The notes under the pieces are model-generated. The model was not told where the DNA came from. It made no database searches and saw nothing but the letters and a program-made list of their open reading frames with translations. A DNA stretch of 64,000 nucleotides from positions 3,539,001 through 3,603,000 of the forward strand of contig NZ_CP022540.1 in the NCBI RefSeq assembly GCF_002237555.1, written 5' to 3'. The stretch comes from Antarctobacter heliothermus. GTDB taxonomy: Bacteria > Pseudomonadota > Alphaproteobacteria > Rhodobacterales > Rhodobacteraceae. Positions 19,399-27,893 of the stretch are shown piece after piece (the stretch's first letter is position 1; every line of letters starts with the position of its first letter). The position numbers were made by a program, and so were the translations under genes.

Positions 19399-22300
19399 AC
19401 TGTTCCGCTCTCTGCCGTGCCCGCGTCACGGCAGCCTTGTCTGCCCCGTCTCCGTCGCTGTCATAGCCCTCGGCCTGCGACGCCACGGTGGTTCGCCGGA
19501 ACAACTCGATCAAGGGGATCTTGTCCCCGAACGCCGTCTTCAGTTTCTCGTGCAGCTTGACCAGCAGCATCGAGTGCCCGCCGGCATCGAAAAAGCTCTG
19601 GTTCAGGCCGACGCCGGGCAGGCCCAGCACTTCGCACCACAGCGCCGCGATCTGCCGCTCCGTCTCGGACATCACAAAGGTCTCCGCGACGCGGATCTCG
19701 GCAACGGCGGCGGTTTCCGGCTTGGGCAGGGCCTTGCGGTCGACCTTGAGATTGGGTGTCAGCGGCAGCGCGTCGAGCGCGATGAACCCGCTGGGCACCA
19801 TGTATTCCGGCAGGTCCGCGCGCAACGCGCTGCGTGCCCTGTCCGGGTCGAATGCGTCGGGCGCGGTCGCAACTATGTAGGCGTAAAGCGCGGCCTGACC
19901 GCCCTCGGGGGCGTGCGCGATCACCACGCAATTCGCCACGCCGGGCACGGCGGACAGTCGTGCCTCGACTTCGCCCAATTCGACCCGAAAGCCGCGGACC
20001 TTCACCTGGAAGTCGTTGCGCCCGACAAAGACCAGGGCGCCATCGGCACGCTGGCGTACCAGATCGCCGGTCCGGTAGGCCTGTACCGCTCCGGTTTCCG
20101 GGAAATCCACGCGCGCGAAGCGGTCGGCGGTCAAGTCCGGGCGGTTGCGGTAGCCGCGCGCCACGCCGTCCCCGGCGATGCAGAGTTCGCCGACGATGCC
20201 CGGCGGCACCGGGCGGCCCTGCGTATCCACCACCGCGACCCGCGTGTTCTGGATAGGGCGACCGATGCTGGCGGCGTCCTCGGCGGTTGCGATCCGCTGG
20301 AGCGTTGACCAGATCGTCGTCTCCGTCGGGCCGTACATGTTCCACAGCGCCGCCACCTTGGGAACCAGCGCTTCGGCCAGGGCCTGTGGCATCGCCTCGC
20401 CACCGCACAGGGCCGTGAGCCTCAGCATCCCCGTCCATCCCGAATCCAGCAGCAGCCGCCACGTCGCCGGTGTGGCCTGCATCATCGTGATCCGTTGCGA
20501 GTCCAGCAGTTCCGCCAGCGCGGTGCCGTCGATACGCTGCGCCCGGTCGGCAATCACCGTCGCCGCACCAGTGGTCAGCGGCAACCAGTATTCCAGCCCG
20601 GCGATGTCGAAGGAGGGCGTCGTCACCGACAGCACCCGGTCGTCGGCGCACAGCCCCGGCTCTACGCGCATCGCCGCGAGGAACGAAACGAGATTGCGGT
20701 GTCTGACTTCGACCCCCTTTGGGCGGCCGGTCGATCCGGATGTGTAGATCACATAAGCCAGTTCCTCCGCCCCGACCGGGCACGGGGGGCTGGTCTCCAG
20801 CGGCTCGATCTCCGTCTGGTCAATCAGTACGGTACGGACATCGGCCTCCGGCAGGTCGCGGGCAATCTTGGATGTCGTGACAAGTGCCGCGGGGGCCGCG
20901 TCTTCGAGGATCATCGCCAGCCGGTCGGCCGGGTGCATCGGGTCGAGCGGGACGTATGCCGCGCCGGCCTTCCATGTCGCCAGCAGAGCGACGATCAGAT
21001 CGCAATCCGGCTCCAGCGCCACCGCCACGAGATCGCCGGGCGCCACGCCGCCCGAGACCAGGTGCGCCGCGAGGCCATTGGCGCGCCGGACCAGCGTCCG
21101 GTAATCCAGCATGTCCTGCCCAGCGACCACGGCCGGACGGTCGGCATACTGCTCTGCCACCCGGTCAATCAGGGCGTGCGTCGCTGCGTCGTCGTCGTAG
21201 CGGGCGGGCCGGGCGCGCGTCAGTTCGGCCAGTTGCGCGCGGTCTTCCGCGGACACGATGTCGTATTCCGATATCCTGCGTCCGGGATCCGCGATGATCA
21301 CCTCCAGCAGGGTCTTGTACCGCTGGTGCAGTCGAAGGATGGTCGCGCGGTCGAACAGGTCCCGCGCATATTCGTAGGACAGCTTCAGAAGACCCTTGCG
21401 CTCGACCGCCTCGACCGAAAGGTCAAACCGCGTGGCGCCCGTCTCGACAGGGATGTCGGTGCTGGTCGTGCCCGGCAGGTTGGCGTTCAGCTCTGGAAAG
21501 GTCATCAGGGTGAACAGGACCTGGAACACCGGCGCGTGGCGGGTCGAGCGTTCGGGCCTGAGTTCCTCCACCACCATGTCGAAGGGCGGTTCGCTGTGAT
21601 CGTGCGCCGAAAGAACCTTGGACCGGACCTGCTGCACGAAGTCCGAGAAGGTCGGATCGCCGCCAAGCTCTCCACGCAGCACGACATTGTTGATCAGGCA
21701 TCCGATTGTGTTTCCGAAGCGGCGGTCCATCCGGTTGGCGACGGGCGAGCCGATCAACACGTCCTCCTGTCCGGAGTGACGATGCAACAGGATCTGCAAG
21801 GCGGCGAGGAGGACCATGAACTGCGTCGCCCCGGTGCGCTTGGCAAGGCCGCGCAGCGCCTGGCAGGTCTGCGGCTCCAGCCAGGCCGAGTAGCGCGCGC
21901 CCCTGTAGGAAGGCCGGGCGGGATGCGGGCGGTCGATCGGCAGCTCTGTCAGCGCCGGAGCGCCGGCAAGCTCTTCGGTCCAGTAGGCGAAATCGCGTTT
22001 CCAGCGCCCGGTCGCCGCCCGATCGCTTTCCCACAGGCCGTGATCCGCAGCATGGGCCTCTACCGGCGGAAGCGTGTCGGCTCTGCCCTCCCGAAACGCA
22101 GTATAGAGTTCCAGAAGCTCGCGCGAGAACACGGCCAGCGACCAGCCATCTGATACGATGTGATGGACACGGGTCAGCAACACGAGGTCATCGGGCGCGT
22201 ATCGATACACGCTCACAGAAAAAAGCGGACCGGTATCCAGATCGAACGGCTCTGCCATCCGGCGCGAGAACAGGTCCCTCGCATGCGCGATCCGCTCTGC

Positions 22301-22798
22301 CTCGGGAATGTCGGGCATGTCGACGATCTCGAGCGAGGGCGGCAGGTCGTCGAGGATCTCGGCAAAGGGCTCTCCGCCGGACTCGCCGAAACGCGTGCGT
22401 AGAGCCTCGTGCCTCAGCACCAATCCACGACAAGCTTCGAACAAAAGGTCGACATCCAGCGCACCCCGGATCCTCATCGCGCCGCCGATGACATAGGCGC
22501 TGGTTCCTGCGTTCACCCGTTCCAGGAACCACAGGCGCCGTTGTGCGAAGGACAGCTGACAGCGGGCGGTGCCGCGCCGCACTGCGGGCCGCGCGACCGC
22601 CCGGTCCCCGGCGCCGTTATTCAGGGCGGCGATCAACGCGTCGCGATTGTCGCGTATACTGTCGCGGAGGGACTCGGTTAGACTGCCTGCCGGGGCGCGT
22701 ACCCGAAGCTGATCGCCATCCAGCGTCAAACTGATGCGTGCGGCACTGAGTTCATCAAGGAGCTCGGCGCCGATCTCGATTTTATCCCGCGCGGGCAT
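19385..22798 (-). CDS. NRPS1: docking-C-A-PCP, first - strand module
   Basis: The start is placed at 22798, where MPARDK begins a TubC-type docking domain (residues 1-60) behind a GAGGAG ribosome site. ATGs further upstream would add an unrelated low-complexity leader. The protein is 1137 residues. The condensation domain has HHIVSDGW at 212-219, typical of C domains that join to an L-amino acid. The adenylation domain has TSGSTGRPKG, YGPTETT and NLKVDRK. The PCP Ser1076 lies in AGGHSM. Pocket residues by hand alignment to GrsA are D-I-L-Q-A-C-M-I-W-K; the DILQ beginning recalls glycine-type codes, but this is weak. The N-terminal docking domain means it receives its chain from another protein, most likely PKS2. 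It is the first gene of a five-gene overlapping operon. Confidence 0.93.
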   Translation of the reverse strand: MPARDKIEIGAELLDELSAARISLTLDGDQLRVRAPAGSLTESLRDSIRDNRDALIAALNNGAGDRAVARPAVRRGTARCQLSFAQRRLWFLERVNAGTSAYVIGGAMRIRGALDVDLLFEACRGLVLRHEALRTRFGESGGEPFAEILDDLPPSLEIVDMPDIPEAERIAHARDLFSRRMAEPFDLDTGPLFSVSVYRYAPDDLVLLTRVHHIVSDGWSLAVFSRELLELYTAFREGRADTLPPVEAHAADHGLWESDRAATGRWKRDFAYWTEELAGAPALTELPIDRPHPARPSYRGARYSAWLEPQTCQALRGLAKRTGATQFMVLLAALQILLHRHSGQEDVLIGSPVANRMDRRFGNTIGCLINNVVLRGELGGDPTFSDFVQQVRSKVLSAHDHSEPPFDMVVEELRPERSTRHAPVFQVLFTLMTFPELNANLPGTTSTDIPVETGATRFDLSVEAVERKGLLKLSYEYARDLFDRATILRLHQRYKTLLEVIIADPGRRISEYDIVSAEDRAQLAELTRARPARYDDDAATHALIDRVAEQYADRPAVVAGQDMLDYRTLVRRANGLAAHLVSGGVAPGDLVAVALEPDCDLIVALLATWKAGAAYVPLDPMHPADRLAMILEDAAPAALVTTSKIARDLPEADVRTVLIDQTEIEPLETSPPCPVGAEELAYVIYTSGSTGRPKGVEVRHRNLVSFLAAMRVEPGLCADDRVLSVTTPSFDIAGLEYWLPLTTGAATVIADRAQRIDGTALAELLDSQRITMMQATPATWRLLLDSGWTGMLRLTALCGGEAMPQALAEALVPKVAALWNMYGPTETTIWSTLQRIATAEDAASIGRPIQNTRVAVVDTQGRPVPPGIVGELCIAGDGVARGYRNRPDLTADRFARVDFPETGAVQAYRTGDLVRQRADGALVFVGRNDFQVKVRGFRVELGEVEARLSAVPGVANCVVIAHAPEGGQAALYAYIVATAPDAFDPDRARSALRADLPEYMVPSGFIALDALPLTPNLKVDRKALPKPETAAVAEIRVAETFVMSETERQIAALWCEVLGLPGVGLNQSFFDAGGHSMLLVKLHEKLKTAFGDKIPLIELFRRTTVASQAEGYDSDGDGADKAAVTRARQRAEQYGNV

Positions 22799-23086
22799 AG
22801 AACTCCTCACGAACATACAATAATCAAAAAATGCATTGTCAGATTTTGGTACTTTCCTACACAAGCCATACCTGTACAAGATAATTTGGCGTCGAAAGGA
22901 CCGGAAGCGCCCGGGATGGCCGTTTGGTAACCAAGTTGGCGACATTGTGGAAAACATCGCGACAAGTTCGAGGAAATGGCGGGCATTGTCTTCGCGGCAT
23001 GCGTGTAAGTGCCGGCGCCGATACAGCTTGGGCAGACCAAGCGGCCGACGCGGCGGCCTCGCGGATGGCTCGCACATGATCCCCGG
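22799..23086. promoter_or_regulatory. Divergent promoter region between NRPS1 and PPTase
   Basis: This 288-bp gap separates the - strand NRPS operon from the + strand PPTase/flippase genes. Positions 22800-22890 are clearly more A/T-rich than the surrounding genes, as expected for promoters. I could not fix a -35/-10 pair with proper spacing. No regulator gene lies in the visible cluster, so control must be from elsewhere. Confidence 0.5.
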
Positions 23087-23839
23087 ATGACCCTGCCCGA
23101 CTTCGAAACGGCCCTACCAGAAGCTGCAGCCCCCTTTCTCGCCGACGGCGACGCGCATGTCTGGCTGCTGACCCTCGACCTGCAGGGGGCCGCGCTCGAC
23201 GAGCTGCGCGCCCTGCTCTCGACCGAGGAGCGGCACAGGGCCGCAGCCTTCGCCTTTGCGCATCTGCAATCCCGACATGTGGCCGCACATGGGCAGATGC
23301 GGCGCATACTGGCCGCCTATACCGGCCAACCACCACAGGCGCTGCGGATCGGAACCAGACAACAAGGCAAGCCATATCTCGATCCAGAAGACCGACCCGC
23401 CTTCAACCTGTCGCATTCCGACGGGCTTGGATTGCTGGCGGTCTCGCAGTCCGTCGCCATCGGCGCCGATATCGAGCGCATCCGGCCATCGCCCGACTTG
23501 GCGGGGATCGCCGAAACGACCATGTCGCCCGCCGAATCCGCCGCCCTAGCGCGCCTACCCGTGAACCTCCGGACCGAGGCCTTCTTTGCCTGCTGGACAC
23601 GCAAAGAAGCGGTGATGAAATGCGACGGGCGCGGGTTCGGGCTCGAACCGGCAAGCTTTACGGTGCCGGTAGATCCCGCGACGCGGCCCGATCCGCGGCC
23701 GCTGAACCCGTTCCCCGGAACCGCCATGACCCTGTTCGACGTCTCCGTCCCTGTGGGGTTCCGCGGCGCCGTGGCGGCGCTGCCGGGGATCAGGGCGCTG
23801 CGGTTTTTTCGGCTTCCCGCGCCCTGCCCGGGCTGCTAG
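23087..23839 (+). CDS. Sfp-type 4'-phosphopantetheinyl transferase
   Basis: This 250-residue enzyme transfers 4'-phosphopantetheine from CoA to the Ser of ACP and PCP domains and so activates the synthases of this cluster. Diagnostic motifs are NLSHS (107-111), the Mg-binding GADIE (126-130) and WTRKEA (170-175). The start at 23087 gives the usual family length; a longer open frame to 23009 has no support. It lies divergent from NRPS1, as expected for a cluster-dedicated PPTase. Confidence 0.92.
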   Translation: MTLPDFETALPEAAAPFLADGDAHVWLLTLDLQGAALDELRALLSTEERHRAAAFAFAHLQSRHVAAHGQMRRILAAYTGQPPQALRIGTRQQGKPYLDPEDRPAFNLSHSDGLGLLAVSQSVAIGADIERIRPSPDLAGIAETTMSPAESAALARLPVNLRTEAFFACWTRKEAVMKCDGRGFGLEPASFTVPVDPATRPDPRPLNPFPGTAMTLFDVSVPVGFRGAVAALPGIRALRFFRLPAPCPGC

Positions 23840-23844
23840 GGTCC

Positions 23845-23866
23845 ACCGGTCGATTTCGATACCGGT
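23845..23866 (+). terminator. Possible weak hairpin after the PPTase
   Basis: Two ACCGGT copies (each its own reverse complement) flank a 10-nt spacer, followed by TTCTTTG, just after the PPTase stop. The 6-bp stem is short, so this is a tentative call. Confidence 0.25.
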
Positions 23867-23920
23867 TCTTTGCAACGACCGACGGTGAATTTTCGATATG
23901 ATCAGCCGGGCAGAGCCTTC

Positions 23921-25384
23921 ATGAACAGTATCCGCGTAGCGCTGCTGTTCGTTACGGGCGGAAAATACATCACGGCCCTCGTGGGGCTGGCAACGATCGC
24001 CATAGTCTCGCGCCTCATCACGCCGCACGAATACGGAATCGCGGTTCTGGGCATGTCAACGCTCGCCGTCGCGGGAGCCGTGCGGGAACTGGGATCGGCG
24101 GCCTATGTTGTTCAGGTGCCGGACCTGACAGAGCACAAGTTGCAAGGGGTCTTTACCATCAACCTGATGGTGACGCTTGTGCTCGCAGTGGTGATCTTTG
24201 CCGGGGCACCTTGGTTAGGCGCACTGTTCGGCGAACCCGGACTGGCGGATTTCCTGCAGATTTCGCTGATCGGCTTCGTCACCGGTTCCGTGGTCTTCCC
24301 TCTGCACGGGCTGCTGGCACGCGAGCTCGCTTTCAACCGGCTGGCCGCGATCAACGTCGCGACCACTCTCATGAATTCGCTGGTGCTGATTGTTCTCGCC
24401 GCGCACGGTTTCAGCTTTCTCAGCTTCGCTCTGGCCAATGTCGTGTCGGGAATCTTGGGTGGCCTAGCCCTGCTCTGGGTGAAGCCGGTTTTCGGAATGT
24501 TCCGTCTGCGACTGACGGCCTGGCGCGACGTGCTCTCATTCAGCCTTTTCACCGGAGGCGCCGCCGCGTTGCACCAAACTGCGCAGTACCTGTCCTTCGC
24601 GATCCTCGGTGTCTTTCTCGCCCCCGGCGCGGTGGGAATCCTGCACCGCGCCTCGATGCTCTGCCAGTTCCCCGAGCGTACGATCCTGGCCGCGGTTCGC
24701 GAGGTCGCCCTGCCCGCCTTTTCCGAAATGGCCCGGCGCAAATCTGACCTCGCGCACAGCTACCTTGCCGCGGTCGAGCGGCTGAGCGCCGTAATCTGGC
24801 CCGCGCTCCTGCTGCTGATGATCCTGGCCGATCCGCTGGTCCGGGTCCTGCTGGGCCCGCAATGGACTGCGACCATCCCGCTCGTGCAGATCATCGCCGC
24901 CGCGATGTTGATCAACTTTCCGCCCGGCATCAATAACCCGATCCTCATCGCCACCGGCGCCGCGCGGAGCGTTTTCCTGCTGTCCCTGCTGCAAGTATCC
25001 GTAAGCCTGCCGCTGATCCTCGTGGCGGCGCAGTTTGGGATCAAGGCTGTGGCCTATGCCACTATACCGATAATCGCCCTGGGTGTCGTGAGTTCGACCA
25101 TCGCAGTGCGCCGCGAGGTACCGTTCACCTTGTTCGACCTCGCCATGTCGATGCGAAACAGCCTGGGCGTAGCGGCGCTGACAGTCCTGCCCGTGCTGCT
25201 CTGGGTCCTGCCGACGGGGGGCGTGTCACAGATCGGGCCGGGCCCCCTCGTAGGGCTGCTTCTGGCGGCGGTCGGGGGCTGGTTCGTCGGGATCCGGGTC
25301 TTCGGACACCCCTTGCAGTCCGAGGTCGGCCGCGCGGGACACGCCCTGCGCCGCCGCCTGGCGCGGCGTTCCGCCGGAAGCTGA
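23921..25384 (+). CDS. Polysaccharide/oligosaccharide-type flippase (MOP superfamily)
   Basis: This 487-residue integral membrane protein has about 12-14 hydrophobic segments. Its N-terminus (TGGKYITALVGLATIAIVS, then RLITPHEYGI) is typical of Wzx/lipopolysaccharide-export flippases, which move lipid-linked sugars across the inner membrane. The ATG at 23921 places the first membrane helix at once. No glycosyltransferase or polysaccharide gene is nearby, but PKS, NRPS, PPTase and thioesterase genes are, so it more likely flips or exports the lipopeptide-like product. MOP-superfamily (MATE-type) exporters are known in other PKS-NRPS clusters. The substrate is inferred. Confidence 0.83.
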   Translation: MNSIRVALLFVTGGKYITALVGLATIAIVSRLITPHEYGIAVLGMSTLAVAGAVRELGSAAYVVQVPDLTEHKLQGVFTINLMVTLVLAVVIFAGAPWLGALFGEPGLADFLQISLIGFVTGSVVFPLHGLLARELAFNRLAAINVATTLMNSLVLIVLAAHGFSFLSFALANVVSGILGGLALLWVKPVFGMFRLRLTAWRDVLSFSLFTGGAAALHQTAQYLSFAILGVFLAPGAVGILHRASMLCQFPERTILAAVREVALPAFSEMARRKSDLAHSYLAAVERLSAVIWPALLLLMILADPLVRVLLGPQWTATIPLVQIIAAAMLINFPPGINNPILIATGAARSVFLLSLLQVSVSLPLILVAAQFGIKAVAYATIPIIALGVVSSTIAVRREVPFTLFDLAMSMRNSLGVAALTVLPVLLWVLPTGGVSQIGPGPLVGLLLAAVGGWFVGIRVFGHPLQSEVGRAGHALRRRLARRSAGS

Positions 25385-25398
25385 CCCAACATCGCACC

Positions 25399-25432
25399 CC
25401 GGAACCGCGCCGCGACCGGGTCCGGCCTTTTT
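25399..25432 (+). terminator. Rho-independent terminator after flippase gene
   Basis: CCGGAACC and GGGTCCGG form an 8-position stem with one mismatch and an 11-nt loop, followed within two bases by TTTTT (25428-25432), 15 bp after the flippase stop. The thioesterase gene downstream therefore probably has its own promoter. Confidence 0.6.
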
Positions 25433-25503
25433 CCTTGGACAGAAAGGCGGCGAACCGTCTAAATCGGCGCGATTGACTCGTCTTCAGCACGGATATCCTT
25501 GAC

Positions 25504-26286
25504 GTGAAAAAGATTGCCACTGGCCGCCTCACCGCTTCGGACGCGACCGAAAGCCGCTGGTTTCTGCGTCCGCAGCCCCCCGAAACCGCAGGCCCGCGCC
25601 TGTTCTGCTTTCCCAGCGCGGGGTACGGTGCCTCGATGTATCAGGGCTGGTTTCGCACGGCGGCGGGCCGGCTGGACATCTTCCCGGTGCAGCCTCCCGG
25701 ACGTGCCAACCGGCTTGCCGAAGCGCCGCTGGAGTCGATCCCCGACTTCGCCCGGCGTATCGTGCCCGAGATCGCGCCCTTGACGGATCGGCCCTACGCT
25801 TTGTTCGGTCACTCGATGGGCGCAATCCTCGCCGCCTTCACGGCGGAAGCGCTGATCGAAGAGGGCCTGCCCGGCCCCGAGCATCTATTTCTGTCGTCCC
25901 GCCAACCGCCGGACGTGCCCTCTCCGGTACCGCCGCTGTCGCATCTAGACGACGATGAATTCGTGGCCGAGATCAACCGGCGCTACAACGCCATCCCCAA
26001 CCAGATCCTGCGAGAGAAGGACGTGCTGGAGATGCTGTTGCCCGCGCTGCGGGCCGACATCCGGGCGCTGGAGGCGATCGAGGGCCATCCGGGACGGCGC
26101 TTCGACGTACCGATCACCGTCTATGGAGGAGACGGCGACAGGCTGGTGCCGCGACTGCTGCTGGAACGGTGGGAAGGCTGGACCCAAAGCGAGTTCCGCC
26201 TGCGCATGTTCTCCGGCGGGCATTTCTACCTTCAGGACAAGGGGCCTGACCTGCTGCGCGAAATCGCCGAAAAGCTCGGGGCTTGA
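25504..26286 (+). CDS. Type II thioesterase (GrsT/RifR-like)
   Basis: This 260-residue alpha/beta hydrolase clears mis-primed or stalled acyl groups from carrier domains of PKS and NRPS enzymes in the cytoplasm. The triad is Ser104 in FGHSMGA, Asp210 in YGGDGD and His240 in SGGHFYL. LFCFPSAGYGAS near residue 40 is the typical oxyanion segment. The frame begins with GTG at 25504; no in-frame ATG gives a sensible length and the ribosome site is weak, so the start is less certain than the product. It is the last recognisable gene of the cluster. Type II enzymes normally edit and do not release the final product, so it does not by itself solve the missing TE. Confidence 0.9.
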   Translation: MKKIATGRLTASDATESRWFLRPQPPETAGPRLFCFPSAGYGASMYQGWFRTAAGRLDIFPVQPPGRANRLAEAPLESIPDFARRIVPEIAPLTDRPYALFGHSMGAILAAFTAEALIEEGLPGPEHLFLSSRQPPDVPSPVPPLSHLDDDEFVAEINRRYNAIPNQILREKDVLEMLLPALRADIRALEAIEGHPGRRFDVPITVYGGDGDRLVPRLLLERWEGWTQSEFRLRMFSGGHFYLQDKGPDLLREIAEKLGA

Positions 26287-27893
26287 CAAAAGCCGCGCGT
26301 GTAGACGGCTCGGACGCTCCAGCGGTTCACCGGGCAGGTCCAGCGGCACCGACAGCCTGCCGCGCCGGGCGGCGTGCAGGGGGCGCGCAGCCTGGTCCGG
26401 CGGCGGCTCGGCACGGCCGGAATGTTCGCGGCCGTGGCGATCGCCGCGAAGGGCGCATATCGCAGTATCAGCACCTGCACCGGCGGTGACCCAAGCCAGC
26501 TGTCGCGTTGCCGCTAATTGTGAATTTCGCGGCCATCGGGCCCATGTTTCTCTCGCGCCTTTGCGCGATGTGATCAACCAAGACAAGCAGACGCGGCTCC
26601 TTCTCGAAGGCGCGCAATAGAGCCACCATTGCATAGCCGTCGATGCCAGAGTTGAAGATGGCTGCTTTGGCCAAGGGTCGAGATCGGGCGGCAGCGATTG
26701 CGGCGAGGCAGAATAACCTCACGTTCGGTCGGGGATTCTGAAGAATGAATCTGGAATCCCCACCGATGGCCTTTAGTGGCATGGCAAAGGTGACCGCGCG
26801 CATTGCACGCTTTAGTTGCTTGGGGCAGCGCTACGGGACGTTGATCTGCGATTGCGAGAGACGCCCCGTCATCGACCTTCTGCCTTTTCGAGAACCCGCG
26901 ACCGTCGCCGTTTGGCTGCGTGGGCATCCGCAAATCGAGATCGACGCAAGGAATCGCAATGGCGGGTATGCAGGCGCCATTTCTGAAGCGCTTCCAGACG
27001 CGGTCCAGGTCGCTGATCGTTGCTTCCTGCTGCAGAACGCGAGCGATTCTTTCTTGTCCGTCATCTGCCGCGCCATGCCCGGGATCCGAGTAGCCTGACC
27101 GCGGCGGAGCACTTGAAATATCACAGCTTTCAACGAGCCAGCAGTCCAACGCGATGATCCATCGCATGGAATCCGAAGGCATATCCATCAAGCGCCTCGT
27201 CCGCACCACCGGACTGGGCCGAGGTCAGGTCAGACGCATCCTTCGCGGTGAACGACAAGACGGCGGCCGTCTGCTACAGAGCCGCCTCACACCTTGGTTT
27301 CCGCTATTGGAGAGGCACTGGCAGTAAGATTGCCGGTACGGTGCAAAGCCCGCAAGAATGTCTTGCACATAGCTGAATTGCGGCATTTCGGGCGTGATCG
27401 TCGCGGTAAACGACTGTGCGCCGTTGTCGATAAGGTCAAAGGTTCCCGGCCCCGCGCGATGTCAAAGACCGGTCATAGGTATGTTCGACAAGGCAGTGAA
27501 TGCCCTCTTCTGGACGCTCCACCCGATAGGCGAAAGCCCTAGGCGCAATGATTTCCTTACGCGGTCTGCCGGGGCGGCCCCATCATGCGTAGGTGGTCGG
27601 CCCCGCGACATTGCCTGCCACAGAACCGGGATGCCACGATACCCGCCCGCACTGCGCCGTTCGGAGCCGATTTCCGCCGTCTTTCTATCCATACCCGCGC
27701 CAGATGAACGACACCCAGTCGAGGCCAGCATTACTCAGAGCCTCTAAAAGTGCGTTTTCGCCAATAAAAACTACGGAACCGCAGCCACTATGCTGTGCGA
27801 TGAAAGTTACTTTTCAATGGCTTGCGGGCATCTACCTTCATTGCGCACCAAGAACACCCGCGCGAATCCGCATCGCCGCGTCGGAAGCGCGTG
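26287..27893. other. Gene-poor stretch with decayed transposase sequence
   Basis: These 1.6 kb between the biosynthetic cluster and the sugar module have no intact gene I can support. The middle (26826-27420) is a broken ISL3-type transposase, listed separately. 26287-26800 and 27430-27893 hold only short overlapping frames on both strands with no family I recognise. The base composition from 27650 onward is visibly less GC-rich. Confidence 0.6.
26826..27420 (+). pseudogene. ISL3-family transposase remnant, frameshifted
   Basis: Three reading frames in succession match the order of an ISL3-type transposase. The first (26826-27098) reads YGTLICDCERRPVIDLLP, then VWLRGHP and APDAVQVADR-like residues (ALPDAVQVADR). 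The second (27154-27327) reads a helix-turn-helix-like segment (RMESEGISIKRLVRTTGLGR) ending LTPWFPLLERHW. The third (about 27343-27420) reads CKARKNVLHIAELRHFGR, matching the CxNAxxLxxELRxxGF region. N- and C-terminal parts are missing and I saw no terminal inverted repeats. The element is long dead. Family assignment is by remembered motif order. Confidence 0.7.

Noticed and set aside
22855..22885. Possible lux-box-like sequence (ACCTGTACAAG) before NRPS1
   Set aside because: Only one half-site is present, with no proper dyad, and no LuxR gene is in the window.
22799..23077. Upstream extension of NRPS1 by 93 residues
   Set aside because: The extension is not NRPS-like and crosses the A/T-rich promoter gap; the start at 22798 has a good ribosome site and begins the docking domain.
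27462..27731. Possible second transposase fragment on the - strand
   Set aside because: A few residues recall IS5-type enzymes (STG..., RGRPP...) but in the wrong order; too weak to annotate.
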